Source of the DNA: Xanthomonas sp. 3793
Lineage (GTDB): Bacteria; Pseudomonadota; Gammaproteobacteria; Xanthomonadales; Xanthomonadaceae
DNA: 64,000 nt
NCBI RefSeq assembly: GCF_024806835.1
Contig: NZ_JANTYU010000001.1
Location: forward strand, 124,001 to 188,000
Direction of reading: 5' to 3'
How positions within the stretch are numbered: position 1 is the first letter of the stretch; every line of letters begins with the position of its first letter. Shown in pieces: positions 20,096 to 29,223 of the stretch. A program made the translations under genes and the position numbers. The notes beneath the pieces are model-generated. The model saw nothing but the letters and a program-made list of their open reading frames with translations, ran no database searches and was not told where the DNA came from.

Positions 20096-20695
20096 ATGAT
20101 CCAGATATCCGACAAAGCCCAAACCTATTTCCGCAAGCTCATCGAACGCGAAGGCGTGCCCGGCATGGGCGTGCGCCTGAGTGCGGTGGACCCGGGCACC
20201 CCTCGCGCGGACGCCAGGCTCGAGTTCGCAGAGCCTGCGGACCTGAGCGGCGACGAGTGGGCCATCGACTGCGACGGCTTCACGTTATATGTGGCCGCAG
20301 CCAGCGTGCCGTGGGTGGATGGTGCCGAGATCGACTACGTCACCCAGTCCACCGGCAACCAGCAACTGACCATCAAGGCGCCCAAGATCAAGGGCGAAGC
20401 GCCGGCCGATTCGGCGTCGATGGTGGAGCGCGTGCGCTGGGTGGTGGAAAACGAGATCAACCCGCAGCTGGCCTCTCACGGTGGACGTGTGGCCGTGCAG
20501 GAAGTCTCGGCCGACGGGGTGGTGCTGCTGCGCTTCGGTGGTGGCTGCCACGGCTGCGGCATGGCCGATGTCACGCTGAAGCAGGGCATCGAAAAGACCT
20601 TGATGGGACGCGTGCCCGGCGTGATCGCAGTCCGCGATGCCACCGACCACGCCACCGGCGACGCGCCCTACATTCCGCGCGACAGCGCGGCCTGA
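20096..20695 (+). CDS. nfuA: Fe/S biogenesis scaffold/carrier protein NfuA
   Basis: The 199-residue protein has an N-terminal degenerate A-type domain (about 1-95) and a C-terminal Nfu domain with the cluster-binding C-x2-C motif (C151 and C154 in GGGCHGCGM). It carries [4Fe-4S] clusters to target enzymes, especially under oxidative or iron stress. The ATG lies 9 bases after GTAGAATAA; length equals the family norm. Confidence 0.95.
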   Translation: MIQISDKAQTYFRKLIEREGVPGMGVRLSAVDPGTPRADARLEFAEPADLSGDEWAIDCDGFTLYVAAASVPWVDGAEIDYVTQSTGNQQLTIKAPKIKGEAPADSASMVERVRWVVENEINPQLASHGGRVAVQEVSADGVVLLRFGGGCHGCGMADVTLKQGIEKTLMGRVPGVIAVRDATDHATGDAPYIPRDSAA

Positions 20696-20708
20696 TTCCG
20701 CATCACCG

Positions 20709-22520
20709 GTGACAACGGCTGCCGATCTGCTGCAGGCGCTGCGCGCGCGCATGCCGGGCAAGCTCATTCTGGATCGGCGCACCGGCCTGCCGTATGGCTG
20801 GGCCATCTGGATGCGTAATCGCGACGGCGCGGTGGCACCGTTCAACGACGACCAGGTGATGGATGTGCTGTTGGCACGTCCGTCCGTCGCGCCAAGCGAA
20901 GCTGCCGCAGCGCTATTGACGCCGTTCCAGGCATTTCGCAGCCTGTGGTGGCAGCATTGGGAGCCGCGCCCGACCGATCAGCGGCGCCAGCACTGGCTCG
21001 CGATGCTGGGCAGTTTGCTGATCCATCTCGGCTTCATTGCCCTGCTGATCTGGGTAGTCACCGTGCGCTGGGCGCCGGACGACACCAAACCCGGCGATGA
21101 ATCGCGCGTGCGCATGACCTTTATCGGCGACGGCGCAGCGGAGCAGGGGGGCGGGCAGGCAGAACCTTCTGCGGCAGCACAGGCGGCGTCTGCCGACGCG
21201 GCTGCCGCGCAGCAGGCCGGTGCGGCGCCTGGAGAGCGGTCAGAGCCGACCACACCCTCGTCGGCACCGCCGCCTGCTGCTGCTGCGCCCGTCGACGCCA
21301 CCAGCACTGCGCAGGCCCAGGACATCGCTCCCGAGCCGGTCCCCGCCGCTGCCAGCGAACCGGTGACACCCGACGTACCGCAAGTGACGGTGCAGGTACC
21401 GCCGGTGACCATCGAATCGCCGCTGCAGGTGACCGACACTGCGGTCGCCACCAACGAATTTGTGGTTCCTCCACCTCCCAGCATTACCGTGACGCCCCGG
21501 GCGATGACGCCGACGGCGCCGCAGGTTCAGGTGCGTCAACGCGAGATCCAGACGGTGACCGACCGGCCGCAGCTGCGCGAGTTGCAGCGTCCGGCTGCAG
21601 CCGTGGCCGTGCGACCTACCGACGCGCCTGCGGTGCGCGAGCGCGAAGTCGTGGTGCCGGACCGGCCGCAGGTTGCGGCACCGGTGATGCGTCCGAGGGA
21701 AGTCACTCCAAGCGTGCGTATGCCCGAGGTGGCAGTGCGCACCACGGAGTTGCCCAACGTGCCGGATCCAGTGCCGACGCCGGCGCCGGCGCCCATCGCG
21801 CCGCCCACGCCGGCTGCTGCAGCGACTGCCGCATCGCCCACGTCGGCAGCGAACGCTACTGTTCCGCAGCCGCCATCCGCTGCCTCCGTGTCGCAGACAG
21901 CGGCGTCCCCGGCAAAATCCCAGCAGTCCAGCAACAGCGCTGCTGCAGCCTCTTCGCCCTCCAGGCCGCCCTCCAATCCCGCCGCCGGTCCAGCGCCTGC
22001 GGACCGGAGCGGCGGTTGGGACGTCGCTGCCAATGCCGACGACTGGAGCAAATCCGACCGCAACCGTCGGGGGGAGACCACAGGCGGCAACGGCCAGCGC
22101 GATGGCGTGTTCAACAGCGACGGCAGCGTGCGGGTGGCGGGAGCGGGCGAGGCCGGCAAGGGAGCCGGCGATCGCGGGCCGCCCGGCAGCGACACCGACA
22201 CCTGGACCCGCGACCAGATCGCCCAGGGCGGCACCTGGCTCAAGCGTCCGCCGTACGGCTATACGCCGACTTCGCTGGACAAGTACTGGATGCCGAACCA
22301 GTCGCTGTTGCAGGAATGGGTGCGCCGCGGCCTGAAGAAGATCGAGATCCCGATTCCTGGCACCACCACCAAGATCAGCTGCGTGGTGTCGCTGCTGCAG
22401 TTCGGCGGCGGCTGCGGCCTGAGCGACCCCAACCTCAACGATCAACCCGCCACCGCCAGGCCGCCGCCGGATGTGCCGTTCAAGCGCGAGTTGCAGGAAG
22501 ACAACGGAGCGGTGCGGTGA
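20709..22520 (+). CDS. Xanthomonas-type 'transmembrane repetitive protein', TonB-like layout
   Basis: This ~603-residue protein has a cytoplasmic N-terminal ~95 residues (LILDRRTGLPYGWAIWMRNRDG), one transmembrane helix at ~96-119, and a long Ala/Pro/Val/Thr/Gln-rich periplasmic stretch with proline repeats of about 300 residues. It ends in a structured ~110-residue domain (TWTRDQIAQGGTWLKRPPYGYTPT... TTKISCVVSLLQFGGGCGL) with two or three cysteines. The layout recalls TonB or TolA, but the C-terminal domain is not TonB_C. The start is uncertain: GTG 20709 lies just after nfuA; an ATG at 20637 would overlap nfuA by 59 bases, and an ATG at 20751 is also possible. Confidence 0.7.
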   Translation: MTTAADLLQALRARMPGKLILDRRTGLPYGWAIWMRNRDGAVAPFNDDQVMDVLLARPSVAPSEAAAALLTPFQAFRSLWWQHWEPRPTDQRRQHWLAMLGSLLIHLGFIALLIWVVTVRWAPDDTKPGDESRVRMTFIGDGAAEQGGGQAEPSAAAQAASADAAAAQQAGAAPGERSEPTTPSSAPPPAAAAPVDATSTAQAQDIAPEPVPAAASEPVTPDVPQVTVQVPPVTIESPLQVTDTAVATNEFVVPPPPSITVTPRAMTPTAPQVQVRQREIQTVTDRPQLRELQRPAAAVAVRPTDAPAVREREVVVPDRPQVAAPVMRPREVTPSVRMPEVAVRTTELPNVPDPVPTPAPAPIAPPTPAAAATAASPTSAANATVPQPPSAASVSQTAASPAKSQQSSNSAAAASSPSRPPSNPAAGPAPADRSGGWDVAANADDWSKSDRNRRGETTGGNGQRDGVFNSDGSVRVAGAGEAGKGAGDRGPPGSDTDTWTRDQIAQGGTWLKRPPYGYTPTSLDKYWMPNQSLLQEWVRRGLKKIEIPIPGTTTKISCVVSLLQFGGGCGLSDPNLNDQPATARPPPDVPFKRELQEDNGAVR

Positions 22521-22702
22521 TGGCGAATGATCGCCTTGCCGGATGGCCGGCATCGACGACGGCCTGAGAGAGCAGGGCACTGTTCTTGCGCACTGCCGGT
22601 GACGTGCGGTGATGGTCTTGGTCCCGCAGCACACTGCATCGGCCGCGCAATCGTCGTGGCACAGCATGCGCGGTGAACCCGCGCGTGCAGCGTAAACCGC
22701 AC

Positions 22703-23572
22703 TCACGTTGTCGCGATGGCTTCGCGAACGAAGTGCTCGTAGGTCCGCAGCGGGCGACCCAGGACGGCTTCCAGGTTCTGCGTAGCGTTGTCATCCGCCC
22801 GCATGCCAATGGTCTGGATACCGGCCAGCATCAGGCGCAGGTCGTAGGCCAGCCATGAGGGGCTGTACGCCGCCATTTGCGTTTCGAAGGCCGCCACATC
22901 GTCGCCGGCGTAGGCGATCTCGCGCCCGAGGGCCGCGCTCCAGATCTGCGCTGCAGATGTACCTGTGACGGCCTGCGGGCCAACCAGATCGAGCGTGAGG
23001 CGCGGTAGTGGGCCGGTAGCGCGGTCGCGTCGCAGCAACTCGGCTACGGCGATGTCGGCGATATCGCGGGCATCGATCATGGCCACACCTGCTGCGCCGA
23101 TCGGCATTGGATAGATGCCGTAGTCCTGGATGGTCTGCCGGATCAGGGTGTCGTTCTGCATGAAGTAGGCAGGACGCAAAATCGTGGCCGGAATATCCAG
23201 GCTTTCGATCATGCGTTCGACAGTGTGCTTGCCGGTGAAGTGGGGCACGTTGGTGTACTTGTCGGCATGAATCACCGATAGATACACGATGCGCTCGATC
23301 CCGGCTTCCTGGGCCAGATTCAAGGCGATCAACGCCTGCGTCACTTCGTCGGGGGTAACGGCGTTCAACAGGAACAGGGTGCGCACCGATGCCAGTGCCG
23401 CGCGCATCGAGCCCACATCGGTAAGGTCGGCGGCGACCTCGGTGACACCCCTGGGGAAGTTGCGCTTGCCCGGCTGGCGAACCAGCGCCTTGACCTGTGC
23501 ACCTGCAGTGGCAAGGCCTTCGGTGACCAACGTACCGACGGTGCCGGTGGCACCGATAACGAGAATGCTCAT
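22703..23572 (-). CDS. NmrA-family NAD(P)-binding oxidoreductase
   Basis: The 289-residue protein starts with the Rossmann motif GATGTVG (7-13) and has the NmrA/atypical-SDR layout without the classical YxxxK catalytic pair. Members act as quinone reductases (QorB-like) or redox sensors. It is divergent from the LysR gene at 23733, which probably controls it; the two starts are 160 bases apart. Confidence 0.86.
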   Translation of the reverse strand: MSILVIGATGTVGTLVTEGLATAGAQVKALVRQPGKRNFPRGVTEVAADLTDVGSMRAALASVRTLFLLNAVTPDEVTQALIALNLAQEAGIERIVYLSVIHADKYTNVPHFTGKHTVERMIESLDIPATILRPAYFMQNDTLIRQTIQDYGIYPMPIGAAGVAMIDARDIADIAVAELLRRDRATGPLPRLTLDLVGPQAVTGTSAAQIWSAALGREIAYAGDDVAAFETQMAAYSPSWLAYDLRLMLAGIQTIGMRADDNATQNLEAVLGRPLRTYEHFVREAIATT

Positions 23573-23713
23573 GGTGAATCTCCTGCTGTGGATGAAGGAC
23601 GAACAGTGCGGATGCGCTGCTGGGGTGTTGCCGGCGCATCGCGTTGGCGTTGCGGTGAACAGACTCTATGTCGTTGCGCATCCGATACGAAGACTCCAGA
23701 ATTCAGACACCTG

Positions 23714-23729
23714 GTTTCAAATGTGAAAC
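23714..23729. promoter_or_regulatory. Palindromic site GTTTCA-N4-TGAAAC in the NmrA/LysR intergenic region
   Basis: A perfect inverted repeat with 6-base arms lies 3 bases before the LysR start codon. It fits an operator for autoregulation by the adjacent LysR protein. Confidence 0.45.
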
Positions 23730-23732
23730 ACC

Positions 23733-24608
23733 ATGGATCTGAATGCACTGATCGATTTTTCGCTGGTCGCAGCAAACCAGGGCCTGGGCAAGGCCAGCCG
23801 TGCCAGTGGTCGGTCGAAGGCGACGCTGTCGCGCCGTATCGCCGAACTTGAGGAACAACTCGGCGTGCGGCTTGTGGAGCGCAGCGCACGCGGGCTCAGG
23901 CTGACCGAAGCCGGGCAGGTGCTGATGGATCGCACCGAAGCACCGTTGAACGAAGTGGCCGAGGCGATGGCTGCTGCACGCGAGGGACTGTCCACGCCGC
24001 GCGGCAGGTTGCGGGTGGCGGCGCCAGTCCTGTTTTCTCAACTGGCGATGGGGCGACTTGGTGCCGAGTTCTGTGCTGCCTATCCGGAGATCACGCTGGA
24101 GGTGGTGGCCGAAGACCGCATCGTCGACCTGGTCGAAGAGCAGTTCGATGCGGCCATCCGGATCAATCCCGATCCGGATAGCCGCCTGGTCGGCAGGTGC
24201 TTCGCGAAGGATCGGCTGGTTGTCGTGGCAGCACCAAGCATCGCAATGCCGTGCGCTGGTGCAGTGACACAGGTGCCCGGTGTGGTGACGACGAATTTCC
24301 AGCCGACCACCTGGTCGCTCGACGGCGGCCGCCTGATGCTCGAGCCCATACCGAAGCTTCGGTTCTCCTCGCTATTGATGGTGCGCGATGCGGTCGTTGC
24401 CGGCGCCGGCGTGGCGCTGATTCCACAGTCGATTGCAGGCACTCAACTTGCACGCGGCGCGTTGGTGCAATGGGGAACGATCCCGGGCATGGAACCATCG
24501 CTTTGGGTCTTGCATACCTCCAGGCGACTGGCTGCACCGAAGGTGCGGGCCTTCGTCGATTTCATGTGCGCCCGATATCCGGATGCGGCACTGGTGCTGG
24601 ATGCGTAA
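23733..24608 (+). CDS. LysR-family transcriptional regulator (divergent from nmrA-like gene)
   Basis: The 291-residue protein has an N-terminal winged HTH (LVAANQGLGKASRASGRSKATLSRRIAELE, ~10-40) and a C-terminal substrate-binding domain from about 90. It belongs to the CrgA-like subgroup in which the regulator controls a divergent oxidoreductase. Its likely target is the NmrA-type gene on the other strand. Confidence 0.9.
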   Translation: MDLNALIDFSLVAANQGLGKASRASGRSKATLSRRIAELEEQLGVRLVERSARGLRLTEAGQVLMDRTEAPLNEVAEAMAAAREGLSTPRGRLRVAAPVLFSQLAMGRLGAEFCAAYPEITLEVVAEDRIVDLVEEQFDAAIRINPDPDSRLVGRCFAKDRLVVVAAPSIAMPCAGAVTQVPGVVTTNFQPTTWSLDGGRLMLEPIPKLRFSSLLMVRDAVVAGAGVALIPQSIAGTQLARGALVQWGTIPGMEPSLWVLHTSRRLAAPKVRAFVDFMCARYPDAALVLDA

Positions 24609-24841
24609 ACAGGGCAACGTCCATGGGGCAGGGTAGTTGCGCCGTGCATTGCCGAGTTCTCGCTACTGATTCATGCGCTTGACGTGTACCGCATGCCCGC
24701 CAAGTCAACGGTTAGCTGGTGTCAGCAGCTTCAATGAAAAGCGATGACCGGACCGATTGAACCCGGCCGCCGCTAGCCAACGCAGCGGCCAATACGCGCG
24801 CGCTACACTCGTGAGTCGTTGAAGGAACAAGGTGCACCGTG

Positions 24842-25468
24842 ATGCTTGAAGGGATTCGCGCACAGTTACGACGCATAGCGCCCGACATCGCCAACGCGCT
24901 GCTACCTCCGGCCAGCGAAGTACAACTTGCCGCCCTGGAATCGGCGCTTGGCCAACCAGTGCCCGCGGACATGGCAGCGCTGTACCGCGAAAGCGCGGGA
25001 CTGGACCCCGATGCAACAGCCAACTTTGCGCGCGCACTTTCATTGATGAGCGTGGATGAAGTGCTGGATGCGGTGAAGCGCGATCAGAACACCGAATCCG
25101 TGGCAGCGCGCTTTGCGGACCAAGGAATTCGGCCGGTGATGACGATGGGCCGGCAGCGCATTGTCATCGGGACCGATTTTGCCCGATGCCAAGTGTGTGT
25201 CGACCTGATTCCAGAGGTTGGCGGTACTCCTGGGCAAATTGTCTTTCTCGACAGCGAGCATGCTGTTGCGTTGCTGCTGGCGCCCTCGATGAGCGAATTT
25301 GCCCAAGAATTCGAGAGCGACTTGGCCGAAGGCAAATACACGCTGGCAGCCGATGCACTGGAAGACGGCGTGCAGTGGTTGCACGCGACACGCGAGATCG
25401 ATGTCTGCAACTGGTACAGCTCACCGACGTGGGCTTATGTGGGGCGGTTGGTGGGTGAAGTTTCTTAG
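24842..25468 (+). CDS. SMI1/KNR4-family protein
   Basis: The ~208-residue protein has the SMI1/KNR4 fold signature in its first half: E-x-x-LGxxVPADMAALYRESAGLDPD followed by an IGTDFARCQVCVDL strand. The family includes immunity proteins of contact-dependent and T6SS toxins as well as orphan housekeeping copies. No toxin gene is adjacent. ATG 24842 (or the GTG just before it) follows GAAGGAACAAG. Confidence 0.75.
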   Translation: MLEGIRAQLRRIAPDIANALLPPASEVQLAALESALGQPVPADMAALYRESAGLDPDATANFARALSLMSVDEVLDAVKRDQNTESVAARFADQGIRPVMTMGRQRIVIGTDFARCQVCVDLIPEVGGTPGQIVFLDSEHAVALLLAPSMSEFAQEFESDLAEGKYTLAADALEDGVQWLHATREIDVCNWYSSPTWAYVGRLVGEVS

Positions 25469-25728
25469 CCTTCTGTGGCCTGGCTCTGGATGTGCTCTTA
25501 CATAATATACATTATGCGAAATGGAACGTTTACGCTATTCTGCACTCTAGCGGCCTGTCTGTCGGTTTTTTTAAAAGCGCCCAATTTAGTCGGCCCTGGG
25601 AGATCTGCCTGCTCTCAGTCAAAGAAAGCTGCGTAGCGACGCGCTCATGGCGCTAAATCCGCCCGCACACCCCCACGCCGACAGGCGCAAAAACACGGCG
25701 CTAATGCCGCGACGCGGCATCACCCACG

Positions 25729-26973
25729 CTACCGGCTTCGGGCCTGTTCAGCCTCCGCCCCGGCCGCTGCGAGCGCCGGCGGGCGCTGGCGAATGGCGCC
25801 GTAGCTCAATCGCCGCCACAGCCACTCCACCGGGCCGATGCTGAAGCGCGCCAACCACCAGCGGCTGCTGATCACCTGCATAGCGAACAGCAGCACGCCC
25901 AGCGCCAGCGCCAGGTCGAGCGGCATCCGCCCGTACTGGCCCAGACCGAAGCCGTAGAAGATCCATGTGCAGACCAGCGACTGCAGCAGGTATTGGGTCA
26001 GCGCCATGCGACCGAGCGGCGCGAACACACCCAGCCACACGCGCCAGCGCGATCGCTGCAGCAGCAACAGGATGCCGGCCGCGTAGCCCAGAGTCAGCGC
26101 GAACTTGGCGAGGAAGAATGTCGCCTTGATCAAGACCCGCAGCGGCTGCAGTGCAAGCTGATTCACCCAGGCATGCAGCGCCTCCTGCGGCACCGCGTTG
26201 GCCACCAGCCCGAAGCTGAAGCAGAGCACGAAGACCTGCTGCAGCCGCCGCCGATGCGCGTCCGGCGCCGAAAGCCATCCGCCCTTCCATGCCGCAACGC
26301 CGACGATGAAGAACGGCGCCAGGATGACGAAGCGATCGGCGATACGCATCGGGCCGATCACATGCAGCGTTTCCCACCATCGGTATTGCAGGGCGTCGAG
26401 CCACCCACCTTGCCCGTAATGCTGGAGACCAAGGGTGTAGGTTTGCGCCGGCGGCAGATCCGTTGCAAGCGCCAGCATCAGCCCGGCAATCACCGCCGAG
26501 ACGATCAGCACCACCGGGATCGCCCACAGCACCCGGCCGGCCGACAGCCGCAGGAAGGGCAGAACCATCAAGCTGATCAGTGCGTAGTCGAGCAGGATGT
26601 CGACGTTCCACAACAAGAACGTGTGCGCGCTGCCCAGCATGGCGAGCACCGCGCTGCGACGCAGCGCAAACGGCCAGGGCGACTGACCTTTGTCGGACGC
26701 ACGATCGGCCTGGATGGCGAGCCCGGCACCGAACAGGATCGACAGCAGCGCCGCCGCCTTGTTCTCCAACAGCACCCTAACGAGGTCGCCGGCCAAGCCA
26801 CCGAAGTCTCCCAGCGGATAGGCGACCCCGGCTTGCCGCGCCAAATCGGCACCGCAGAAGTAACCGATATTGACCAGCAGCACGCCGAACAAGGCCAGAC
26901 CGCGCAGCACATCCAACTGCAACAACCGTTCGCCGCGAGCGACCGGGTCTTGCGACACAACTTTCGTAGACAT
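25729..26973 (-). CDS. DUF418 multi-pass membrane protein
   Basis: The 414-residue protein has about 8-10 hydrophobic segments. It carries the N-terminal DUF418-associated motif RLLQLDVLRGLALFGVLLVN and a C-terminal GRMALTQYLLQSLV / FYGFGLG stretch. These proteins resemble acyltransferase-3-like membrane proteins, but no activity is established. ATG 26973 lies 26 bases after the TetR-gene stop on the same strand, so it is the likely structural target of that repressor. Confidence 0.85.
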   Translation of the reverse strand: MSTKVVSQDPVARGERLLQLDVLRGLALFGVLLVNIGYFCGADLARQAGVAYPLGDFGGLAGDLVRVLLENKAAALLSILFGAGLAIQADRASDKGQSPWPFALRRSAVLAMLGSAHTFLLWNVDILLDYALISLMVLPFLRLSAGRVLWAIPVVLIVSAVIAGLMLALATDLPPAQTYTLGLQHYGQGGWLDALQYRWWETLHVIGPMRIADRFVILAPFFIVGVAAWKGGWLSAPDAHRRRLQQVFVLCFSFGLVANAVPQEALHAWVNQLALQPLRVLIKATFFLAKFALTLGYAAGILLLLQRSRWRVWLGVFAPLGRMALTQYLLQSLVCTWIFYGFGLGQYGRMPLDLALALGVLLFAMQVISSRWWLARFSIGPVEWLWRRLSYGAIRQRPPALAAAGAEAEQARSR

Positions 26974-26999
26974 AACTACTCTTTCAGTAAGACACTGAC

Positions 27000-27563
27000 T
27001 CAGTTCGCCGGCGCGATGCCGAGCACTCGCGCCGCCATGTTTTTTGCCCGCGTGGCGGGGGTCGGATTTCCTTCGCGAACTGCGGTGACCACGGCCCCGT
27101 CGAACAGCAGCATGAGATCGCCGGCCGCGCTTTCGTCCAGCCCGGCCGCTCGCAACAAACGGGCGAAGTAGGCCTCGAAGCGGTGCTTGTGCGCAGCCGC
27201 AGCCCGATGCAGTGCGTGGCTGGGCGGCGGCGTCTCGGCGATGGTGTTGAGGAAGGCGCAACCGCGGTAGTCGGGGCTGGCCAGGCGCATCGCCAAGGCG
27301 TCGAACACTGCCAGCGGCCGCAGATTTGCATCGGGCGCCAAGCGCTCGACCTCCTGCTCGAACCAGGCGCAGAGTCGTTCGTCGCGCCGCTCCAGCACTG
27401 CCAACGCCAGACCTTCCTTCGACCGGAAGTGCCGATAGAAGCTCATGCGGGCGACTTCCGCAGTGCTGATGATGGCGTCCACGCCGACCGCCTGAATCCC
27501 CTGCCGATAGAAGAGATTGGTGGCGACATCCAGGATGCGCTCGCGAACCTTGCTCATGATCAC
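27000..27563 (-). CDS. TetR/AcrR-family transcriptional regulator
   Basis: The ~187-residue protein has an N-terminal TetR HTH (RERILDVATNLFYRQGIQAVGVDAIISTAEVARMSFYRHFRSK) and a ligand-binding C-terminal domain with CAFLNTIAE, as in the TetR_C_33-type group. It is the first gene of a two-gene unit with the DUF418 protein. A perfect 10-base palindrome ~35 bases before its start is a likely operator. Starts at 27563 or 27557 are both possible. Confidence 0.9.
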   Translation of the reverse strand: MIMSKVRERILDVATNLFYRQGIQAVGVDAIISTAEVARMSFYRHFRSKEGLALAVLERRDERLCAWFEQEVERLAPDANLRPLAVFDALAMRLASPDYRGCAFLNTIAETPPPSHALHRAAAAHKHRFEAYFARLLRAAGLDESAAGDLMLLFDGAVVTAVREGNPTPATRAKNMAARVLGIAPAN

Positions 27564-27590
27564 TCGGGCGGTGGATTTGCCGCAGATGAT

Positions 27591-27608
27591 ATAGACCGAT
27601 CGGTATCA
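27591..27608. promoter_or_regulatory. Putative TetR operator
   Basis: The palindrome ACCGATCGGT (27595-27604) resembles TetR-family operators of the AGACCGATCGGTCT type. It lies just upstream of the TetR/DUF418 unit. Confidence 0.6.
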
Positions 27609-28139
27609 TTTCAAGTCGAGCGCAGGCCCACGACATCGCCGGGAGCAGGCGTGGCATCGCGTTTGGCTTGGCTGGCCCGGCGCCTGAACTCAGGCGGGTG
27701 CCGTGCTGGCGGCAAGGTCCAGGACTTGGCGTGGATCGTGCTGATCCTAGCCATCACGGAGTACGCGGGGCCGGGCCAAACGTTTGATCGGTGTGCTACT
27801 GCCCTTCGTGGCCGGAAGGGATGCTCGAGTTGCGAAGCGATCAGTAGGAACCTCCCGAATTTCCTTTTCTCGGGCGAGGTCTTGCAGCACTTTTTTGAAC
27901 TTCCTCTTCTGGCCGGAAGCGGAAATCCGCCACACCCTACCCCCGATAAACATCCCTCATCGCAGTCCTGTTCTCTGCATGCCTTACGGCATATTTAGCC
28001 GAAATTTTAAGGGATCAGATCTAAAAAGGAGCTTCATCGCGTAGGCGACGACACGCATGCAACACGCTCCTGATTCGGGGGCACCGATCGCCCGCTTCAC
28101 GCGCCCACGAGCCGCTCCTCCTGGCTTAGCCAGTAAAGG
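27609..28139. other. Decayed stretch without a supported gene
   Basis: About 530 bases with only short frames and no domain that I recognise. Base composition is locally less GC-rich than the core genes, and it runs into two gene remnants, which suggests decay of once-coding DNA. Confidence 0.4.
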
Positions 28140-28142
28140 CGA

Positions 28143-28384
28143 TTAGTACCCAGGGTTCCCTCTCCAGCTGCGCACCCGCACTTTGAAACCCGGACCCGCC
28201 TCCCTCTCTCCGGGCGCTTTGTCCGCGAATGGGGCGTAGACCGCAAAGACGTTCTCGGCCCCGTCTTGGCCAAGCCCGCACGTGACCTTGTCGACCCGCT
28301 GCAGCAACGGATCTTCGGTCTGCATGTAGAGCGAGATGGTGACGTTCTTGCTCTCTTCTTCGTTCCATCAGCTGCTGCATCGTC
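28143..28384 (-). pseudogene. C-terminal remnant of an unidentified gene
   Basis: The minus strand has a ~77-codon open stretch with protein-like composition: ...NVTISLYMQTEDPLLQRVDKVTCGLG... ending FKVRVRSWRGNPGY and a stop. It starts abruptly just after an in-frame stop at about 28385. A different frame upstream also looks coding-like, so it appears frameshifted. Family not recognised. Confidence 0.35.
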
Positions 28385-28639
28385 GGACCAATGAGGCCTT
28401 CGGCCTACTTGGTGCGCTGGGTGCCAGCTCCACTGCCTGGAGATTGTTCTCTTGGGCATTGGGGTCGACACCCGCGGCCCTTTAGCGATGCAGAAGCTCG
28501 CTATGCTCTATCGGCGCCACGGGGAACCTCAATGGCTGCCAGGGTTTCCTAGACACGCTCCAGCGAGGGCTGGCGCATCTGGTTGTTGAGTCCCAACTCC
28601 ACCGCCAGGTTGCCAACGGCCACCCCGTCCCTGCCCGCC

Positions 28640-29073
28640 CATTGCCCGACGTCGTTTCGCTGGTAGAGATGGCCGTTATGGCCCTGGACCTAGCCGGGCT
28701 TGGCCCAGGCGCTCTCCACTGCTTCCGGCACTGCCACACCATAGTCCTGTCACCGCTGGGCTGCACGGTTCTCAAGGTAGGCTGGGGCTCGCAAACACCC
28801 TGGTCGCTTGCACCCACCACGCCGGTCTTGACCCGTATTGTCTCCATTGCTGCCGACGATGTGCGCCTGGGCACCATCTTCGTCATGCAGATTGGCATCA
28901 CGGAAATCTCCTCGCTGACGCAGACTGCAGCCAATGAACAGCATGTCAGCAAGGGCGATGAGCTGGGCTAGTTCAACTACGGTGGCTCAACGCCTTGCCT
29001 TGTGTTCGAGAAAAGCGTGCCACTGGACTTCGTCACCCTGCAACCGAACCAGACGATTGACGTCAATGCATAG
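28640..29073 (+). pseudogene. Phosphatidylserine decarboxylase-like pseudogene (C-terminal part)
   Basis: In one frame this reads RIVSIAADDVRLGTIFVMQIGITEI... then VSKGDELG, an in-frame TAG at 28969-28971, then FNYGGSTPCLVFEKSV and a stop at 29073. The order 'G-x-VxxxxVGxTxV...VxKGDELGxFxxGGST' is the diagnostic C-terminal region of PSD-family decarboxylases, whose GST tripeptide is the self-cleavage site that makes the pyruvoyl group. The internal stop falls where the family has an aromatic residue, and no intact N-terminal part is found upstream. Confidence 0.6.
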
Positions 29074-29223
29074 CTTGGAGGCTAAACACGCCTTTCTGAC
29101 GCTGCCCTCGTTGACATGCTTGCCTAGCGCGCATCAAGGCGCACGCTACAAAAGTAGCGTGTCGCGCTGACCCTTGACGAACATTGAGGCGTCGCACTGC
29201 GGTAAAAGCACCAAATGATCTGC

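Noticed and set aside
25501-25516. CATAAT-N4-ATTATG palindrome
   Set aside because: A possible operator or hairpin, but it is short, AT-rich and not next to an assigned start. I do not call it.
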